Origin: Corynebacterium kutscheri
GTDB lineage: Bacteria > Actinomycetota > Actinomycetes > Mycobacteriales > Mycobacteriaceae
Length of the DNA stretch: 64,000 nucleotides
Reading direction: 5' to 3'
NCBI RefSeq assembly: GCF_000980835.1
Contig: NZ_CP011312.1
Location: 1,860,001-1,924,000, forward strand
The notes under the pieces were generated by a model, which worked only from the letters and a program-made list of their open reading frames with translations, had not been told where the DNA came from and searched no databases. Positions 46,516 to 55,690 of the stretch are shown here, piece after piece (positions within the stretch are counted from its first letter, which is position 1; each line of letters begins with the position of its first letter). The translations under genes were made by a program, and so were the position numbers.

Positions 46516-46617
46516 GGCCTTTTTAAGCCTCTCTGATGAGATATTCCAACGGATTAATATGTTTATCTATCTTGTCATGAAAAACAAGTTTTTCACATAT
46601 CCCGCACGGAAAAAGAC

Positions 46618-46986
46618 TTAGTCGATTTCAATAAGTCCCTGACCACCTTGAACAGGATCGCCGACGGCAACATTAATTGCCGAAACGACACCCGCATTAG
46701 GAGCAGTGATCTCGGTTTCCATCTTCATAGCCTCAAGGATCAGAAGAACCTGACCTGCTTCAATTTCCTCGCCTACTTCGACGAGAATCTTAAATACGCT
46801 ACCGGCGAGCGGTGCAACTACTGCATTAGCAGCTACGCCTTGAACGCTAGCGTTAGAAGGTTCTGCGGAATTGCTTCCGCCTGCACCAGGGCCACCGAAG
46901 ACGATGGAACCAAGCTGGCGCTGCTCCTCTTCAACTTCGACATCGACCTGGTAGGCAATGCCGTTTACAGTCACATTGAGTTTCAT
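46618..46986 (-). CDS. Transcarboxylase 1.3S biotin carrier subunit
   Basis: A 122-residue biotinyl carrier protein. The start [17 protein letters not shown] and the biotin motif EAMKMETEI (Lys is biotinylated) within a lipoyl/biotinyl fold match the 1.3S subunit of Propionibacterium methylmalonyl-CoA carboxyltransferase and the gamma/delta carrier of methylmalonyl-CoA decarboxylase. It is the last gene of the operon. It shuttles a carboxyl group between the 12S and 5S active sites. It depends on a biotin ligase encoded elsewhere. Confidence 0.92.
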   Translation of the reverse strand: MKLNVTVNGIAYQVDVEVEEEQRQLGSIVFGGPGAGGSNSAEPSNASVQGVAANAVVAPLAGSVFKILVEVGEEIEAGQVLLILEAMKMETEITAPNAGVVSAINVAVGDPVQGGQGLIEID

Positions 46987-46994
46987 TTGTGTCC

Positions 46995-47267
46995 CTACAT
47001 CTTGGTTTGTGCGATAGTGCGGCGCTGGACGTTTTGACGTCCTTGCGCAGCCCAGGTGTGATGGCGTGTTGCATAATGCACAGCCTTGATCTTGCCGCGA
47101 TTACCCAAAAACGCAGATACTGCTGCCGAGATAGCAATAACTATGTCTTCTGGGATAGACGCATCTGAGCGCCGTCGCAGCTCTAGGATTTCCGCCTCAG
47201 CTTTATCGAGGCGTTCGGTCAAGGTATTGACCAGCTTGACAAGCTCAGCATTAGAAAGCTCACTCAT
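46995..47267 (-). CDS. Small accessory subunit of the transcarboxylase operon
   Basis: 90 residues. The first half is a Leu/Glu-rich helix, likely coiled coil ([20 protein letters not shown]). The second half, [21 protein letters not shown], resembles the conserved tail of small epsilon/gamma subunits of biotin-dependent carboxylases and decarboxylases. It has no catalytic motif and probably helps assembly. It lies between the 12S and the 1.3S genes, with gaps of 12 and 8 bp, so it is surely co-transcribed. Confidence 0.75.
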   Translation of the reverse strand: MSELSNAELVKLVNTLTERLDKAEAEILELRRRSDASIPEDIVIAISAAVSAFLGNRGKIKAVHYATRHHTWAAQGRQNVQRRTIAQTKM

Positions 47268-47279
47268 GAACGTTTCTCC

Positions 47280-48836
47280 TTATACCGGGCCTAGGCCGTG
47301 CTTCTTGGCAGGACGGGTAACGCGCTTATCAGCAAGGATGCCAAGTGCATCGGCAATATGCAGACGCGTCTCAGCAGGATCAATAATGTCATCAACCAAA
47401 CCACGGGATGCAGCCATAAATGGAGTAGAGAACGTATCCTTGTACATCTGGATAAGCTCTTCACGCTTAGTAGCGGGATCCTCAGCATTTTCAATTTCTT
47501 TGCGGAAGACCACATTCACAGCACCATCGGCACCCATCACAGCAATCTCTGCGGTAGGCCAGGCGAATACTCGATCGGCACCAAGATCCTTAGAGCACAT
47601 AGCCAAGTGCGCGCCGCCATAGGACTTGCGTAGCTCAATAGTTACCTTTGGCACGGAAGCAGCAGAGTAAGCATAAAGCATCTTCGCACCGTGGCGAATA
47701 ATACCGCCATGTTCCTGAGCCACACCAGGCATAAAGCCAGGTACATCAACAAAGGTAACCAATGGGATATTAAAGGCGTTACAGAAACGGATGAACTGGC
47801 TGCCCTTATCGGAGGAGTTGATGTCCAATACACCGGACATAACATTTGGTTGGTTAGCGATAATACCGACGGTACGACCGACAATACGAGCAAAGCCAAC
47901 AACCAAGTTCATTGCATAACCGGCCTGGACTTCAAGGAAGTCGCCATGATCGACGACGCGAGTAATAACCTCACGGACGTCATAGCCTTTCTTGCCGTCG
48001 ACGGGCACAATATCACGCAGTTCTTCATCGGGTTCTACCACTGGATCAGGATCCACGATTGGTGGTTCCTCAGTGTTGTTCTGTGGCAGGAAGCTAAGTA
48101 GCTTCTGGGTGATAAGCACAGCTTGCTCATCATTGTCTGCGATGAAGTGGATATTGCCGGCTTTAGTCATATGTGCATCGGCACCACCAAGTTGCTCGGA
48201 AGTCACATCTTCGCCGGTAACAGACTTGATCACACCAGGGCCAGTAATGAACATATTTGCCTGGCGGGTCTGGATAATGAAATCGGTCAAAGCTGGCGAA
48301 TACGCAGCACCACCAGCACATGGTCCAGCGATAATAGAAATCTGTGGTACTAAACCGGAAAGCAAAACGTTTTGGTAGAACACCTTGCCATAGCCAGACA
48401 GGGAGTCAATGCCTTCCTGTACGCGAGCTCCACCAGAATCGTTGATAAAGATAAATGGAGTACCAGTGGTTGCCGATGCCTCCATCATTGCAGCAACTTT
48501 ATTCGACTGTGTCTCACCAGCAGAACCACCCATAACGGTGAAATCTTGCGAGGCAATATGTACTGGACGTCCATAAACAGTACCCGAGCCGGTAACCACG
48601 CCATCAGCAGGTGCTACCGCCTTATCCATGCCAAAATGGGTGGTGCGGTGTTTAGCGAACATACCGGTTTCACGGAAGGTGTTCTTATCGACCAATGCGT
48701 CGATACGCTCACGAGCGGTTAGTTTGCCTTTTTCGTGCTGCTTGTCGATCTTCGACTGTCCGCCACCGAGCATGACCTCTTCGCGGGCTTTAGCCAGCTG
48801 CTCAAGGCGCTCGGCCATAGAAAGTTCTTTAGCCAT
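47280..48836 (-). CDS. mmdA: Transcarboxylase 12S subunit (carboxyltransferase, methylmalonyl/propionyl-CoA)
   Basis: A 518-residue carboxyltransferase of the acyl-CoA carboxylase beta family with two crotonase-fold halves. The oxyanion-hole segments are GGSAGETQ and SGGARVQEGIDSLSGYG in the N-half, and VPGFMPGVAQEHGGIIRHGAKMLYAY in the C-half. KSYGGAHLAMCSKDLGADRVFAWPTAEIAVMG is typical of methylmalonyl/propionyl-CoA enzymes; the Asp near residue 430 (MGADGA) is the usual acyl-specificity position. It moves carboxyl groups between methylmalonyl-CoA and carrier biotin. It lies 13 bp after the 5S gene. Confidence 0.93.
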   Translation of the reverse strand: MAKELSMAERLEQLAKAREEVMLGGGQSKIDKQHEKGKLTARERIDALVDKNTFRETGMFAKHRTTHFGMDKAVAPADGVVTGSGTVYGRPVHIASQDFTVMGGSAGETQSNKVAAMMEASATTGTPFIFINDSGGARVQEGIDSLSGYGKVFYQNVLLSGLVPQISIIAGPCAGGAAYSPALTDFIIQTRQANMFITGPGVIKSVTGEDVTSEQLGGADAHMTKAGNIHFIADNDEQAVLITQKLLSFLPQNNTEEPPIVDPDPVVEPDEELRDIVPVDGKKGYDVREVITRVVDHGDFLEVQAGYAMNLVVGFARIVGRTVGIIANQPNVMSGVLDINSSDKGSQFIRFCNAFNIPLVTFVDVPGFMPGVAQEHGGIIRHGAKMLYAYSAASVPKVTIELRKSYGGAHLAMCSKDLGADRVFAWPTAEIAVMGADGAVNVVFRKEIENAEDPATKREELIQMYKDTFSTPFMAASRGLVDDIIDPAETRLHIADALGILADKRVTRPAKKHGLGPV

Positions 48837-48849
48837 TAGGGTTTTCTCC

Positions 48850-50328
48850 TTATTCAGCTGGCTCTACCATGACAGTCTGGGAACGACCGCCAACAGTGAC
48901 CTTATAAGTAATTGGTTCCAGCACGGCTTCATTGTCGCGCTTCTTCATCTTCGATGGATCCTTGCCCACGTTCTTTGGACCTTCATCGCGGGTCTTAAAG
49001 AAGCCTGGGGCAACACCTGGGAACAGTGCGTTGGTGAGCACATCCTCGTCAGTGCCGTCGAAGCCTTCCAATTTGCTTGCTTCTTCAACCAGGTTATCCC
49101 ACTCAGGATCAAGCAGATCCGCAGGACGGGTGGTAATCGGATCCTTCTTTGTTTGAGCCGCAGCCTGCTGGATCAGCTCTGGGTCGCGCTCACCAATGCA
49201 CTCACCGTAGTAGCCGAGCATAAGATCAGCGAACTCGGCGGTCATTACCTTATAGCGACCCATTAGTACGTTGAACACAGCCTGGGTGCCAACAATCTGA
49301 GAACTTGGGGTTACCAACGGTGGATAGCCAGCGTCTTTACGTACGCGAGGAACTTCAGCCATCACTTCGTCGATACGATCCCCAGCACCTTGGGCAGTGA
49401 GCTGACTTTCCATGTTGGAAAGCATGCCGCCTGGAATCTGGGAAAGGAAAATGCCGGTATCAACTAAAGTCTTTGACTCGAATTCCTTATACTTCGGACG
49501 AATTGCTTTGAAATGGTCACGAATTTTAACCAAGCGATCCATATCTAGATCGGTGTTATAGTCGGTGCCCTCCAGCATTTCCACCAAGGACTCGGTTGGG
49601 TTGTGTCCTGGACCTAAGCTGAGCGAAGAAATTGCAGTATCGACCACATCTGCGCCCGCTTCGATAGCCTTCATCAAAGTAACTAAGGTAACGCCAGTGG
49701 TGGAGTGGCAGTGCACGTTAATCTGCACATCACCATAGGTATCCTTAATACCGCGAATAATGTCATAGGCTGGCTGTGGCTTTAATAGGGCTGCCATATC
49801 CTTCAAGGCAATAGAATCTGCACCCATATCAAGCAAACGACCAGCTTGTTCGATATATCCTTCCACCGTGTGCAGTGGGCTTACGGTATAGCAGATAGTG
49901 CCCTGCGCGTGTCCATCAACTTTCTTCACCGCTGCCATAGCGTGTTCAAGGTTGCGAGGATCGTTCAAAGCATCGAAAACGCGGAAAACATCCATACCGT
50001 TTTCCTTGCTCTTTTCGACGAACTTATCAACCACCATATCTTCATAGTGGCGGTAACCTAGCAGGTTCTGGCCTCGCAGCAACATTTGCAAACGAGAATT
50101 AGGCATCAATTCACGGAAGGTACGCAGCCTCTTCCACGGATCTTCATTTAAAAAGCGGATGCAGGCATCAAATGTAGCGCCACCCCAGCACTCCACGGAC
50201 CAGAATCCCGCCTTATCAATATCCTCGCAAGCATCGACCATGTCTTCCATGGCCATGCGAGTGGCAAATAGGCTCTGGTGCGCATCGCGCAGAGCGACTT
50301 CGGTCACTCCAATTGTTCTCGGACTCAT
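48850..50328 (-). CDS. Transcarboxylase 5S subunit (pyruvate/oxaloacetate side)
   Basis: A 492-residue TIM-barrel carboxyltransferase, related to the pyruvate carboxylase CT domain and the oxaloacetate decarboxylase alpha subunit. Visible are DAHQSLFATRM (metal Asp), SVECWGGATFDACIRFL, LLRGQNLLGYRHY, DSIALKDMA (the Lys is carbamylated in this family) and VHCHSTTG (two metal His). It transfers carboxyl between biotin and pyruvate, giving oxaloacetate. There is no biotin domain; the carrier is the separate 1.3S gene. First gene of the operon. Together the operon supports the Wood-Werkman propionate cycle. Confidence 0.93.
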   Translation of the reverse strand: MSPRTIGVTEVALRDAHQSLFATRMAMEDMVDACEDIDKAGFWSVECWGGATFDACIRFLNEDPWKRLRTFRELMPNSRLQMLLRGQNLLGYRHYEDMVVDKFVEKSKENGMDVFRVFDALNDPRNLEHAMAAVKKVDGHAQGTICYTVSPLHTVEGYIEQAGRLLDMGADSIALKDMAALLKPQPAYDIIRGIKDTYGDVQINVHCHSTTGVTLVTLMKAIEAGADVVDTAISSLSLGPGHNPTESLVEMLEGTDYNTDLDMDRLVKIRDHFKAIRPKYKEFESKTLVDTGIFLSQIPGGMLSNMESQLTAQGAGDRIDEVMAEVPRVRKDAGYPPLVTPSSQIVGTQAVFNVLMGRYKVMTAEFADLMLGYYGECIGERDPELIQQAAAQTKKDPITTRPADLLDPEWDNLVEEASKLEGFDGTDEDVLTNALFPGVAPGFFKTRDEGPKNVGKDPSKMKKRDNEAVLEPITYKVTVGGRSQTVMVEPAE

Positions 50329-50881
50329 AGTTCACAATGTATGCGTATTTTCCCCCTAATGCAGAACCTTTACCCCATTTTTATCTCGTTTAAAATCACA
50401 CCCGCCAAAACAAACAGAAACCAACATAAACAAAACAGTTATCTCAAGCAAAAATCCGCAGCTCATCGAAAAAATCCCACATTTAAACACCAAATACATG
50501 CAGGTTGTGAAGTATCTCTCAAATCATTAAAACGGGTGTAGTTTTTAAGATCCGAACGGGCATCTATCACGCATTCGTAGACATAAACACACACATAATC
50601 ACATTAACCAAAGATTCCGCACCCACCCCCGTAATATATGACATCCGATATCAGGTAACCGGTAAATTCCCCTCCCCCAGGTGCAAAACAAATAAAGAAC
50701 AAGTAAGGGACAGGCGCTGCTTTAGTCAAAATTCCAATAGCACTTACTAAAAGTCATACGAAACGGGGCTATTTCCAACCCACCTAACTACATACTTGAC
50801 CTAAACGTCGATACGCGAGAACTCTTTTAATGACTTCCTAAAATAACCACAGGAAAAACTCAGACTCTAGAACTATCCTGT
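50329..50881. other. Intergenic region upstream of the transcarboxylase operon
   Basis: About 550 bp without a convincing frame. It must contain the minus-strand promoter of the transcarboxylase operon and a plus-strand promoter for the small lipoprotein gene. No clear operator was recognised. Confidence 0.5.
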
Positions 50882-50887
50882 GTGAGT

Positions 50888-51127
50888 ATGCGTGCAACTA
50901 TGACAACCATTACGATTCTCCTCGCGGCAGGGGTTTCTCTTGTCTCATGCGCAGAAGATATCGAAGAAAATGATAAAAATGTTGGCCAATTCATCGGTGA
51001 CCTTGAAGAAATAGAAAAGGCCAATGCGGAAAAAGAACATACCGACGATCCACCAACAACATTAGGTTCCACACCCATACCTCCTCTGCCCATTGCGAAA
51101 GCACTTGGCTTTAAAACGGAAGGTTAA
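50888..51127 (+). CDS. Small putative lipoprotein
   Basis: 79 residues starting MRATMTTITILLAAGVSLVSC, with a lipobox-like LVSC and the lipidated Cys at about 21. A short acidic chain follows (AEDIEENDKNVGQF ... EKEHTDDPPTT) and ends with Pro-rich sequence. A GTG two codons upstream is an alternative start. It is probably anchored on the outer face of the cytoplasmic membrane. No family was recognised. It lies upstream of, and convergent with, the second protease. Confidence 0.6.
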   Translation: MRATMTTITILLAAGVSLVSCAEDIEENDKNVGQFIGDLEEIEKANAEKEHTDDPPTTLGSTPIPPLPIAKALGFKTEG

Positions 51128-51283
51128 ACAGCCCTGGGGGCAACCAAGAAAAACTTCTTGATTACCCCATATTTTTAGATACGATATTTTTAAATACACG
51201 CCCGGGCAGGTATATCCCGACACACGCTACCTACGCGTCTACTAACAGCAGCGGCTACCCAATCATTCTTCAACGAAAATACG

Positions 51284-52105
51284 CTAGGAAGAAAGAGAAC
51301 CCAAGCCACCAGAATATGCTGGACGAGAAACCTGAGGTTCCTGTAGGCGATTATCCCCACCAGCTTCTTGCCTAGGTTCTTGCGCTCCATCTTCTCTAGG
51401 TTGTGGATATAGCGGAGGATTCCACACAGAATCTTCACCAATAGTGTTTTCGATCCACTCATATAAACCATGCAAGGACGCAAAAGATACGGCACCATTT
51501 CCGCGAAGATAGGAAGCTGAGGTAACACCTGCTATCTCACCATCAACAAAAAGTGGACCACCGGAATCACCACGACCATTACGGGTACCGCTACGGTGAT
51601 AGCCAAAAAATGAACCCTCTTGCTCCCGAGGACCACCCAGACCCCACGCATACTTGCCAATATCCACTTGAGCAGACGCCAATTTCAACCCAGTACCATT
51701 ACCCCAACCATAAACGGTTCCCTCAGTACCAAAATCTGCTTTTCGACGCCGGATTGCCGGAATATTAGCAACATTCAACGGTGTAGTCACATGAGCTAGT
51801 GCCACATCACCGGTAGGCGCTAGTAATGCATAATCTGAAATGTATTTAAGCGATGGATCTTTACGTTGTGCGCGATCAATGCCGGTATAAACAGAACGTC
51901 GTAAATTCTGAACTTCCACACAGTGGCGGGCAGTAAGAACCCATTGCGGAGCCACAACAGCTCCAGTACACGCAGAAATTTGCACCACTGCCGCAGCGTT
52001 ACTATCACCATCTTGGACTTCGCTACCATTAACTAATGCCTGCGAGGTAGCTGGGGTAACTAAACACATAAGGGTTGCCCCAATAGCCGCTAAAGTTTTT
52101 CGCAC
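51284..52105 (-). CDS. Secreted trypsin-like (S1) serine protease
   Basis: A 273-residue exported protease. The signal peptide is about 1-22. ALVNGSEV corresponds to the activation site (IVGG-like) of trypsin. The catalytic triad is His in VLTARHCVE, Asp in GDVALAHV and Ser in GRGDSGGPLF. Two Cys (SACTG and ARHC) form the usual His-loop disulfide. The last 40 residues are a Gln/Glu/Pro-rich, probably disordered tail. It is unrelated in layout to the 363-residue protease at 45.4 kb. Likely role: degradation or processing of extracellular proteins. Confidence 0.9.
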   Translation of the reverse strand: MRKTLAAIGATLMCLVTPATSQALVNGSEVQDGDSNAAAVVQISACTGAVVAPQWVLTARHCVEVQNLRRSVYTGIDRAQRKDPSLKYISDYALLAPTGDVALAHVTTPLNVANIPAIRRRKADFGTEGTVYGWGNGTGLKLASAQVDIGKYAWGLGGPREQEGSFFGYHRSGTRNGRGDSGGPLFVDGEIAGVTSASYLRGNGAVSFASLHGLYEWIENTIGEDSVWNPPLYPQPREDGAQEPRQEAGGDNRLQEPQVSRPAYSGGLGSLSS

Positions 52106-52613
52106 AACATTCCCTCTTTTTAAGAACGCATTACTTTTACAACAATGCGCTAATAACTAAGACGATCAAACTTGAGAAAAAGCAAGAATTTTCTCAGGTT
52201 TTTGTTCACCCTACACGCCATTTCCCAATTCTCCAATAATGAAAACCACCCAATGAATATGCGTGTTTCCGTTACTAAAAGTTATACCCTCAGAATGTAG
52301 GAACAACAGTCACACATTCTTCGCCAGTAAAACTTGAGCTTTTCAACAAATATTTTCTTAAAAATTTTTAATTACCTGCGACTCAACTTGGATCGATATA
52401 AACCCGTGACAAGGAATTTTTACACTCCTCGCCGATTAAATGCTTAATTCTTGGCATCAAAACCAGGCCATGGGGCTAGTAAAAACTTGTCTATACAGAG
52501 ATAAAAATGTATAACCTATAGATACCTAAGAGAAATATAAGAAATTACAAGCGGCAGTATTTTCATCTCTACGATTCAGCTACTTCCACTTCTACAAGAA
52601 AGCCACCAAACAA
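52106..52613. other. Divergent intergenic region between protease and secreted protein genes
   Basis: About 500 bp, no gene seen. A hairpin with a T tail (CTTGAGAAAA / TTTTCTCAGG then TTTTTG, 52171-52203) points rightwards, but no plus-strand gene precedes it, so it may be a relic. The rest is AT-rich promoter-like DNA. Confidence 0.45.
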
Positions 52614-53429
52614 ATGCGTCATTCTTCCGACAATGCATCAATCCGCAAGCGTGCACTTACATTTGCGTGCATCTGCGCCACCGCTATCTCAACTGTTTCT
52701 ATTGCGTCTACCGACGCAGCTAGATCTGATGTTGCCACCGAAACAAAGATACAACGCCGATTCCCAAACGACTGCGTAGGTGCAGAAGCCACCATCGACT
52801 CACTAACGAGTACAAAACCCATCAGCGAGCTAAAAACAGGCGATACGGTCACTTATCATTTCACCCTCAAAAACAATAATTTTGACAACGGCGAGACCCT
52901 CTACCCACTAGGATATATCAATCCACTTATCGATGGTAAAGAAATTCGCAAAGACATTAAGGGTAACGTTATTAACTTCACCTGGCCGGGGGAGGAGCTA
53001 GTTCTCAAAAAAGGCGAAATAGCAACAGGTTCCTACATACATAAACTTACCGAAGACGAAGCCAAAAACCAGAAAATAACCAAACATTTCGAATTCCCTA
53101 GCGGTGAAAGTCCCATAGCAAGCCCTTCATGCTCTCTTGTTGCAGAGAGTGAACACTCATTCGGATTCCTTCCAGAAACCAGCAAACCAAATAAACCAAA
53201 AAATACCCCAACTCCTTCAGCTTCAGCAGCACCAAAGCCTGTGCCAAGCTCCAGCAAGACATCCACACAAACATCTACCTCAACATCGGAATCAAAGCCC
53301 GCTCCAGCGCCAAAACCTAACCCGGAACCAGCTCCCATGCCAGAGCCTGCCCCAATGAGCATATTTGATACGATTCTTAAGCTCATTAAAAGTATCTTCA
53401 ACTTTTTTAGCTCTATTTTTAAGTTCTAA
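52614..53429 (+). CDS. Secreted protein with Pro/Ser linker and C-terminal amphipathic tail
   Basis: 271 residues. The signal peptide is about 1-35 (ALTFACICATAISTVSIAST). A compact domain follows (about 45-180) with two Cys (NDCVGAEA and SPSCSLV), resembling a DUF11/beta-sandwich-like module (LKTGDTVTYHFTLKNNN). Then comes a low-complexity linker of Pro, Ser, Thr and Lys (about 190-245), and the tail MSIFDTILKLIKSIFNFFSS with Phe/Ile on one side and Lys/Ser on the other. There is no LPxTG and no long membrane helix. The tail may insert into or lie on a lipid layer such as the mycomembrane. No family recognised; the role in the envelope is an inference. Confidence 0.72.
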   Translation: MRHSSDNASIRKRALTFACICATAISTVSIASTDAARSDVATETKIQRRFPNDCVGAEATIDSLTSTKPISELKTGDTVTYHFTLKNNNFDNGETLYPLGYINPLIDGKEIRKDIKGNVINFTWPGEELVLKKGEIATGSYIHKLTEDEAKNQKITKHFEFPSGESPIASPSCSLVAESEHSFGFLPETSKPNKPKNTPTPSASAAPKPVPSSSKTSTQTSTSTSESKPAPAPKPNPEPAPMPEPAPMSIFDTILKLIKSIFNFFSSIFKF

Positions 53430-53454
53430 AACAGAACTAAATAACTTCATTTCT

Positions 53455-53498
53455 CCTGGAAAATGCGCATATGTTTTTGCGTATTTTCCAGGATTTTC
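53455..53498 (+). terminator. Terminator of the secreted-protein gene
   Basis: CCTGGAAAAT-GCGCA pairs with TGCG-TATTTTCCAGG (53455-53492), followed by ATTTTCTTTT. Confidence 0.85.
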
Positions 53499-53873
53499 TT
53501 TTATATACTTACCTATATATTTACCCCACAAGTTTCACACCATTAGAGCAACAAAACCATATGGATTGATTTTAAATTCCTCCAATAAGGACATACGAAT
53601 GGTTTTAAAACTCTTTACTTCTAAATCTTTAACAATAAATCCCTAAACATCACAGGGGAACTCAATTATAAAAATTTCACCAGTGTGGAAGATTTCTGGC
53701 AGGGCGTAGACAATTACATAATTCTGATACAACAATGAACGAATCCAACAACGATTCAAGGGCCTAACTCCGATGCACTATCGGAATCAGGCCCTTGACC
53801 GCTTAACCACTTAGAACCAAACCAGTCCAACTTTCAGAGGCTAGTTCAAAGATAGAAAGAGCTTTATTCTCAA
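53499..53873. other. Intergenic region with a second hairpin
   Basis: No gene. An inverted repeat TCAAGGGCCT / AGGCCCTTGA (53756-53798) with an inner CTCCGAT/ATCGGA arm may be the terminator of the minus-strand membrane gene ending at 53874, though T tails are poor. Confidence 0.5.
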
Positions 53874-54854
53874 TTAAGCAATCACACGCGAGCGTTTAAA
53901 ATTTGATGCCCACAAAATTGCTACTGCAGCAATAATCCAGCAGGATAGAACTATCAAAGGTGTGGCTATGGCATTGCCGTCAAAAAAGGAAATATTACGA
54001 ATTAATGTTCCCGTAGCACCAATTGGCATTGCCTGTCCAATAGCACCCCATGGGCTAGGCAACCACTGCGCACCAGTAGCAATACCTGATAGCGGATTTG
54101 CGATAAAAATCATTAATACCGCGGCTAAACCAATACCTGCATAACCCCATAGAGATTCCAAAGCCTGCACAGTCAAAGAAATTGCAGCAATACCTACTGC
54201 CACAGCAACAGTAACCGCTAAATATTCACCAGTAATAGTGCCATATGCGTTAAGGATTCCGGCTACGCACAACCCACCCATAATTGCTACGGCGGTTACT
54301 GATAAAAGCTGATCGAGCAAGCGTCGTTTAGTAAGCCTCGAAAACATCACTCCAGAAGCCATACCACCAAAAGCTAGTGGCAATGCCAACAACGATAAAC
54401 CTAAACCTTGGGGGTCACCCTCATTAAGCGGAGCGATATCTTCTACCACAATATTTGCTGGCACGCCCTGTGCCTGAGCTTGCATAGCCTATGCCATTGT
54501 TGATAGCAACTGTTTATATGGTGTTCCCGCCGCGCCGGCAACAAGTATCCGCGTTCCTTCAGGGCTAGCAATAATGGCGCCAATAGCTTCCCGATCCATA
54601 ATCATCTCACGCGCAGTCTCTGCATCAGCTACTTGCTCAATATCAAATGCACCAGGAGAACTTTGTGTTAACTGTGCGCTTATTGTCTCCACCATAGGAT
54701 CAGGGCCGACAATAGCAAGCGGAAGATCCTTTGGCCCAGAATTCATCATTGGTGCCATAAAAGCCAGCAACATCAATACAATAACTGCTGCAATACCTAC
54801 GCTAGCTCCTAATAGCTGACCATAATACTGAGGACGCTTTACTTGTTTTTCCAT
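53874..54854 (-). pseudogene. ABC-2/YhgE-like membrane protein interrupted by an amber codon
   Basis: About 327 codons in one frame from MEKQVKRPQYYGQLL (GGAGG, 7 bp spacing). There is one N-terminal helix, an extracellular domain starting PKDLPLAIVGPD, then five to six helices at the C-terminus. The layout matches YhgE/Pip-like ABC-2 family permeases. A TAG (54489-54491) interrupts LLSTMA-stop-AMQAQAQGV; the frame on both sides is the same, and CAG to TAG would explain it. The divergent TetR gene and the palindrome between them suggest that it was a repressor-controlled efflux or cell-envelope protein. The C-terminal part could be translated only by readthrough. Confidence 0.75.
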
Positions 54855-54882
54855 TGAAAACCTCCAAATAAATGAAACGCTT

Positions 54883-54900
54883 TGATCCATATATGGATCA
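54883..54900. promoter_or_regulatory. Operator of the TetR-family regulator
   Basis: TGATCCATATATGGATCA is a perfect 18-bp palindrome located 28 bp upstream of the membrane-protein start and 87 bp upstream of the tetR start. TetR-family regulators typically bind such sites and repress both divergent genes. Confidence 0.75.
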
Positions 54901-54987
54901 TATCGCTCCGTTTAATCTGAAAGCAAGTAGAACAAAGCGATTCAGATAGTTATGATGAACACACATAAATAAAAATAAGGATGAAAA

Positions 54988-55587
54988 ATGCGCGCAGATG
55001 CCCAAGAAAATCGTCAAGAAATTCTAGCTACAGCTCGGACAATGATCATTGAAAAAGGCCCCCATTTTTCTATGCGTTCCCTTGCCGCCGCAGCAGGAGT
55101 AGGCATTGCTACCCTACTGCGTCATTTCCCAAGCAAAACAGACCTCATTATCGCCATTGGCGCCGAAAATGCTGCCATCCTTAATGATCTTGTCGAAAAA
55201 ACCCTTGAAAACTGGGACGATAACCCACAAACCGCGCTGTATGAATTCTGTTCCACATTGGCAAAATTTCGCATTTCTGCCATGGCAGTTGCTATGGGCG
55301 ATAGCGATATTGTCGCTGAACTCTATCCCACTGCTCAAGGTAAAGAAATTATCAACTCGATCTATACTCCCCTAAAAAAAATCGTCGATAAGGCACACGA
55401 AACAAACCTTATTGATACATCAATTGACCATATTCACTTCCACCTTGGCTTAGTCACTGTCACCCGACCACTCGCCTTATTCGTCCAAGAGCTTGCACCC
55501 GACTACCAAGATTGGCTGTTAACTACTTATCTAACTGGTATCCGCCCTCAAAACAAGGTCAATGCTAAAAATAAGTCAGTTTGCTAA
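54988..55587 (+). CDS. TetR-family transcriptional regulator
   Basis: 199 residues. The N-terminal TetR helix-turn-helix is ENRQEILATARTMIIEKG and SMRSLAAAAGVGIATLLRHF (residues about 8-55). The C-terminal ligand domain is of the SCO1712/KstR-unlike, SBD-like type common in corynebacteria, ending YQDWLLTTYLTGI. Probable role: repressor of the divergent membrane protein through the palindrome at 54883-54900; the inducer is unknown. It ends in front of a strong bidirectional terminator. Confidence 0.88.
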   Translation: MRADAQENRQEILATARTMIIEKGPHFSMRSLAAAAGVGIATLLRHFPSKTDLIIAIGAENAAILNDLVEKTLENWDDNPQTALYEFCSTLAKFRISAMAVAMGDSDIVAELYPTAQGKEIINSIYTPLKKIVDKAHETNLIDTSIDHIHFHLGLVTVTRPLALFVQELAPDYQDWLLTTYLTGIRPQNKVNAKNKSVC

Positions 55588-55634
55588 TAATCCAGCAAGC
55601 TAAATTCGACGCCTCTGCAATACCTACAAAGTTA

Positions 55635-55679
55635 AAAACCGGGAGAGCGTTCATTTTTGAACATGCTCTCCCGGTTTTC
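55635..55679. terminator. Bidirectional terminator
   Basis: AAAACCGGGAGAGC (55635-55648) pairs with GCTCTCCCGGTTTT (55665-55678). It separates convergent tetR and dipZ. Confidence 0.92.
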
Positions 55680-55690
55680 AGCTCTTTATT

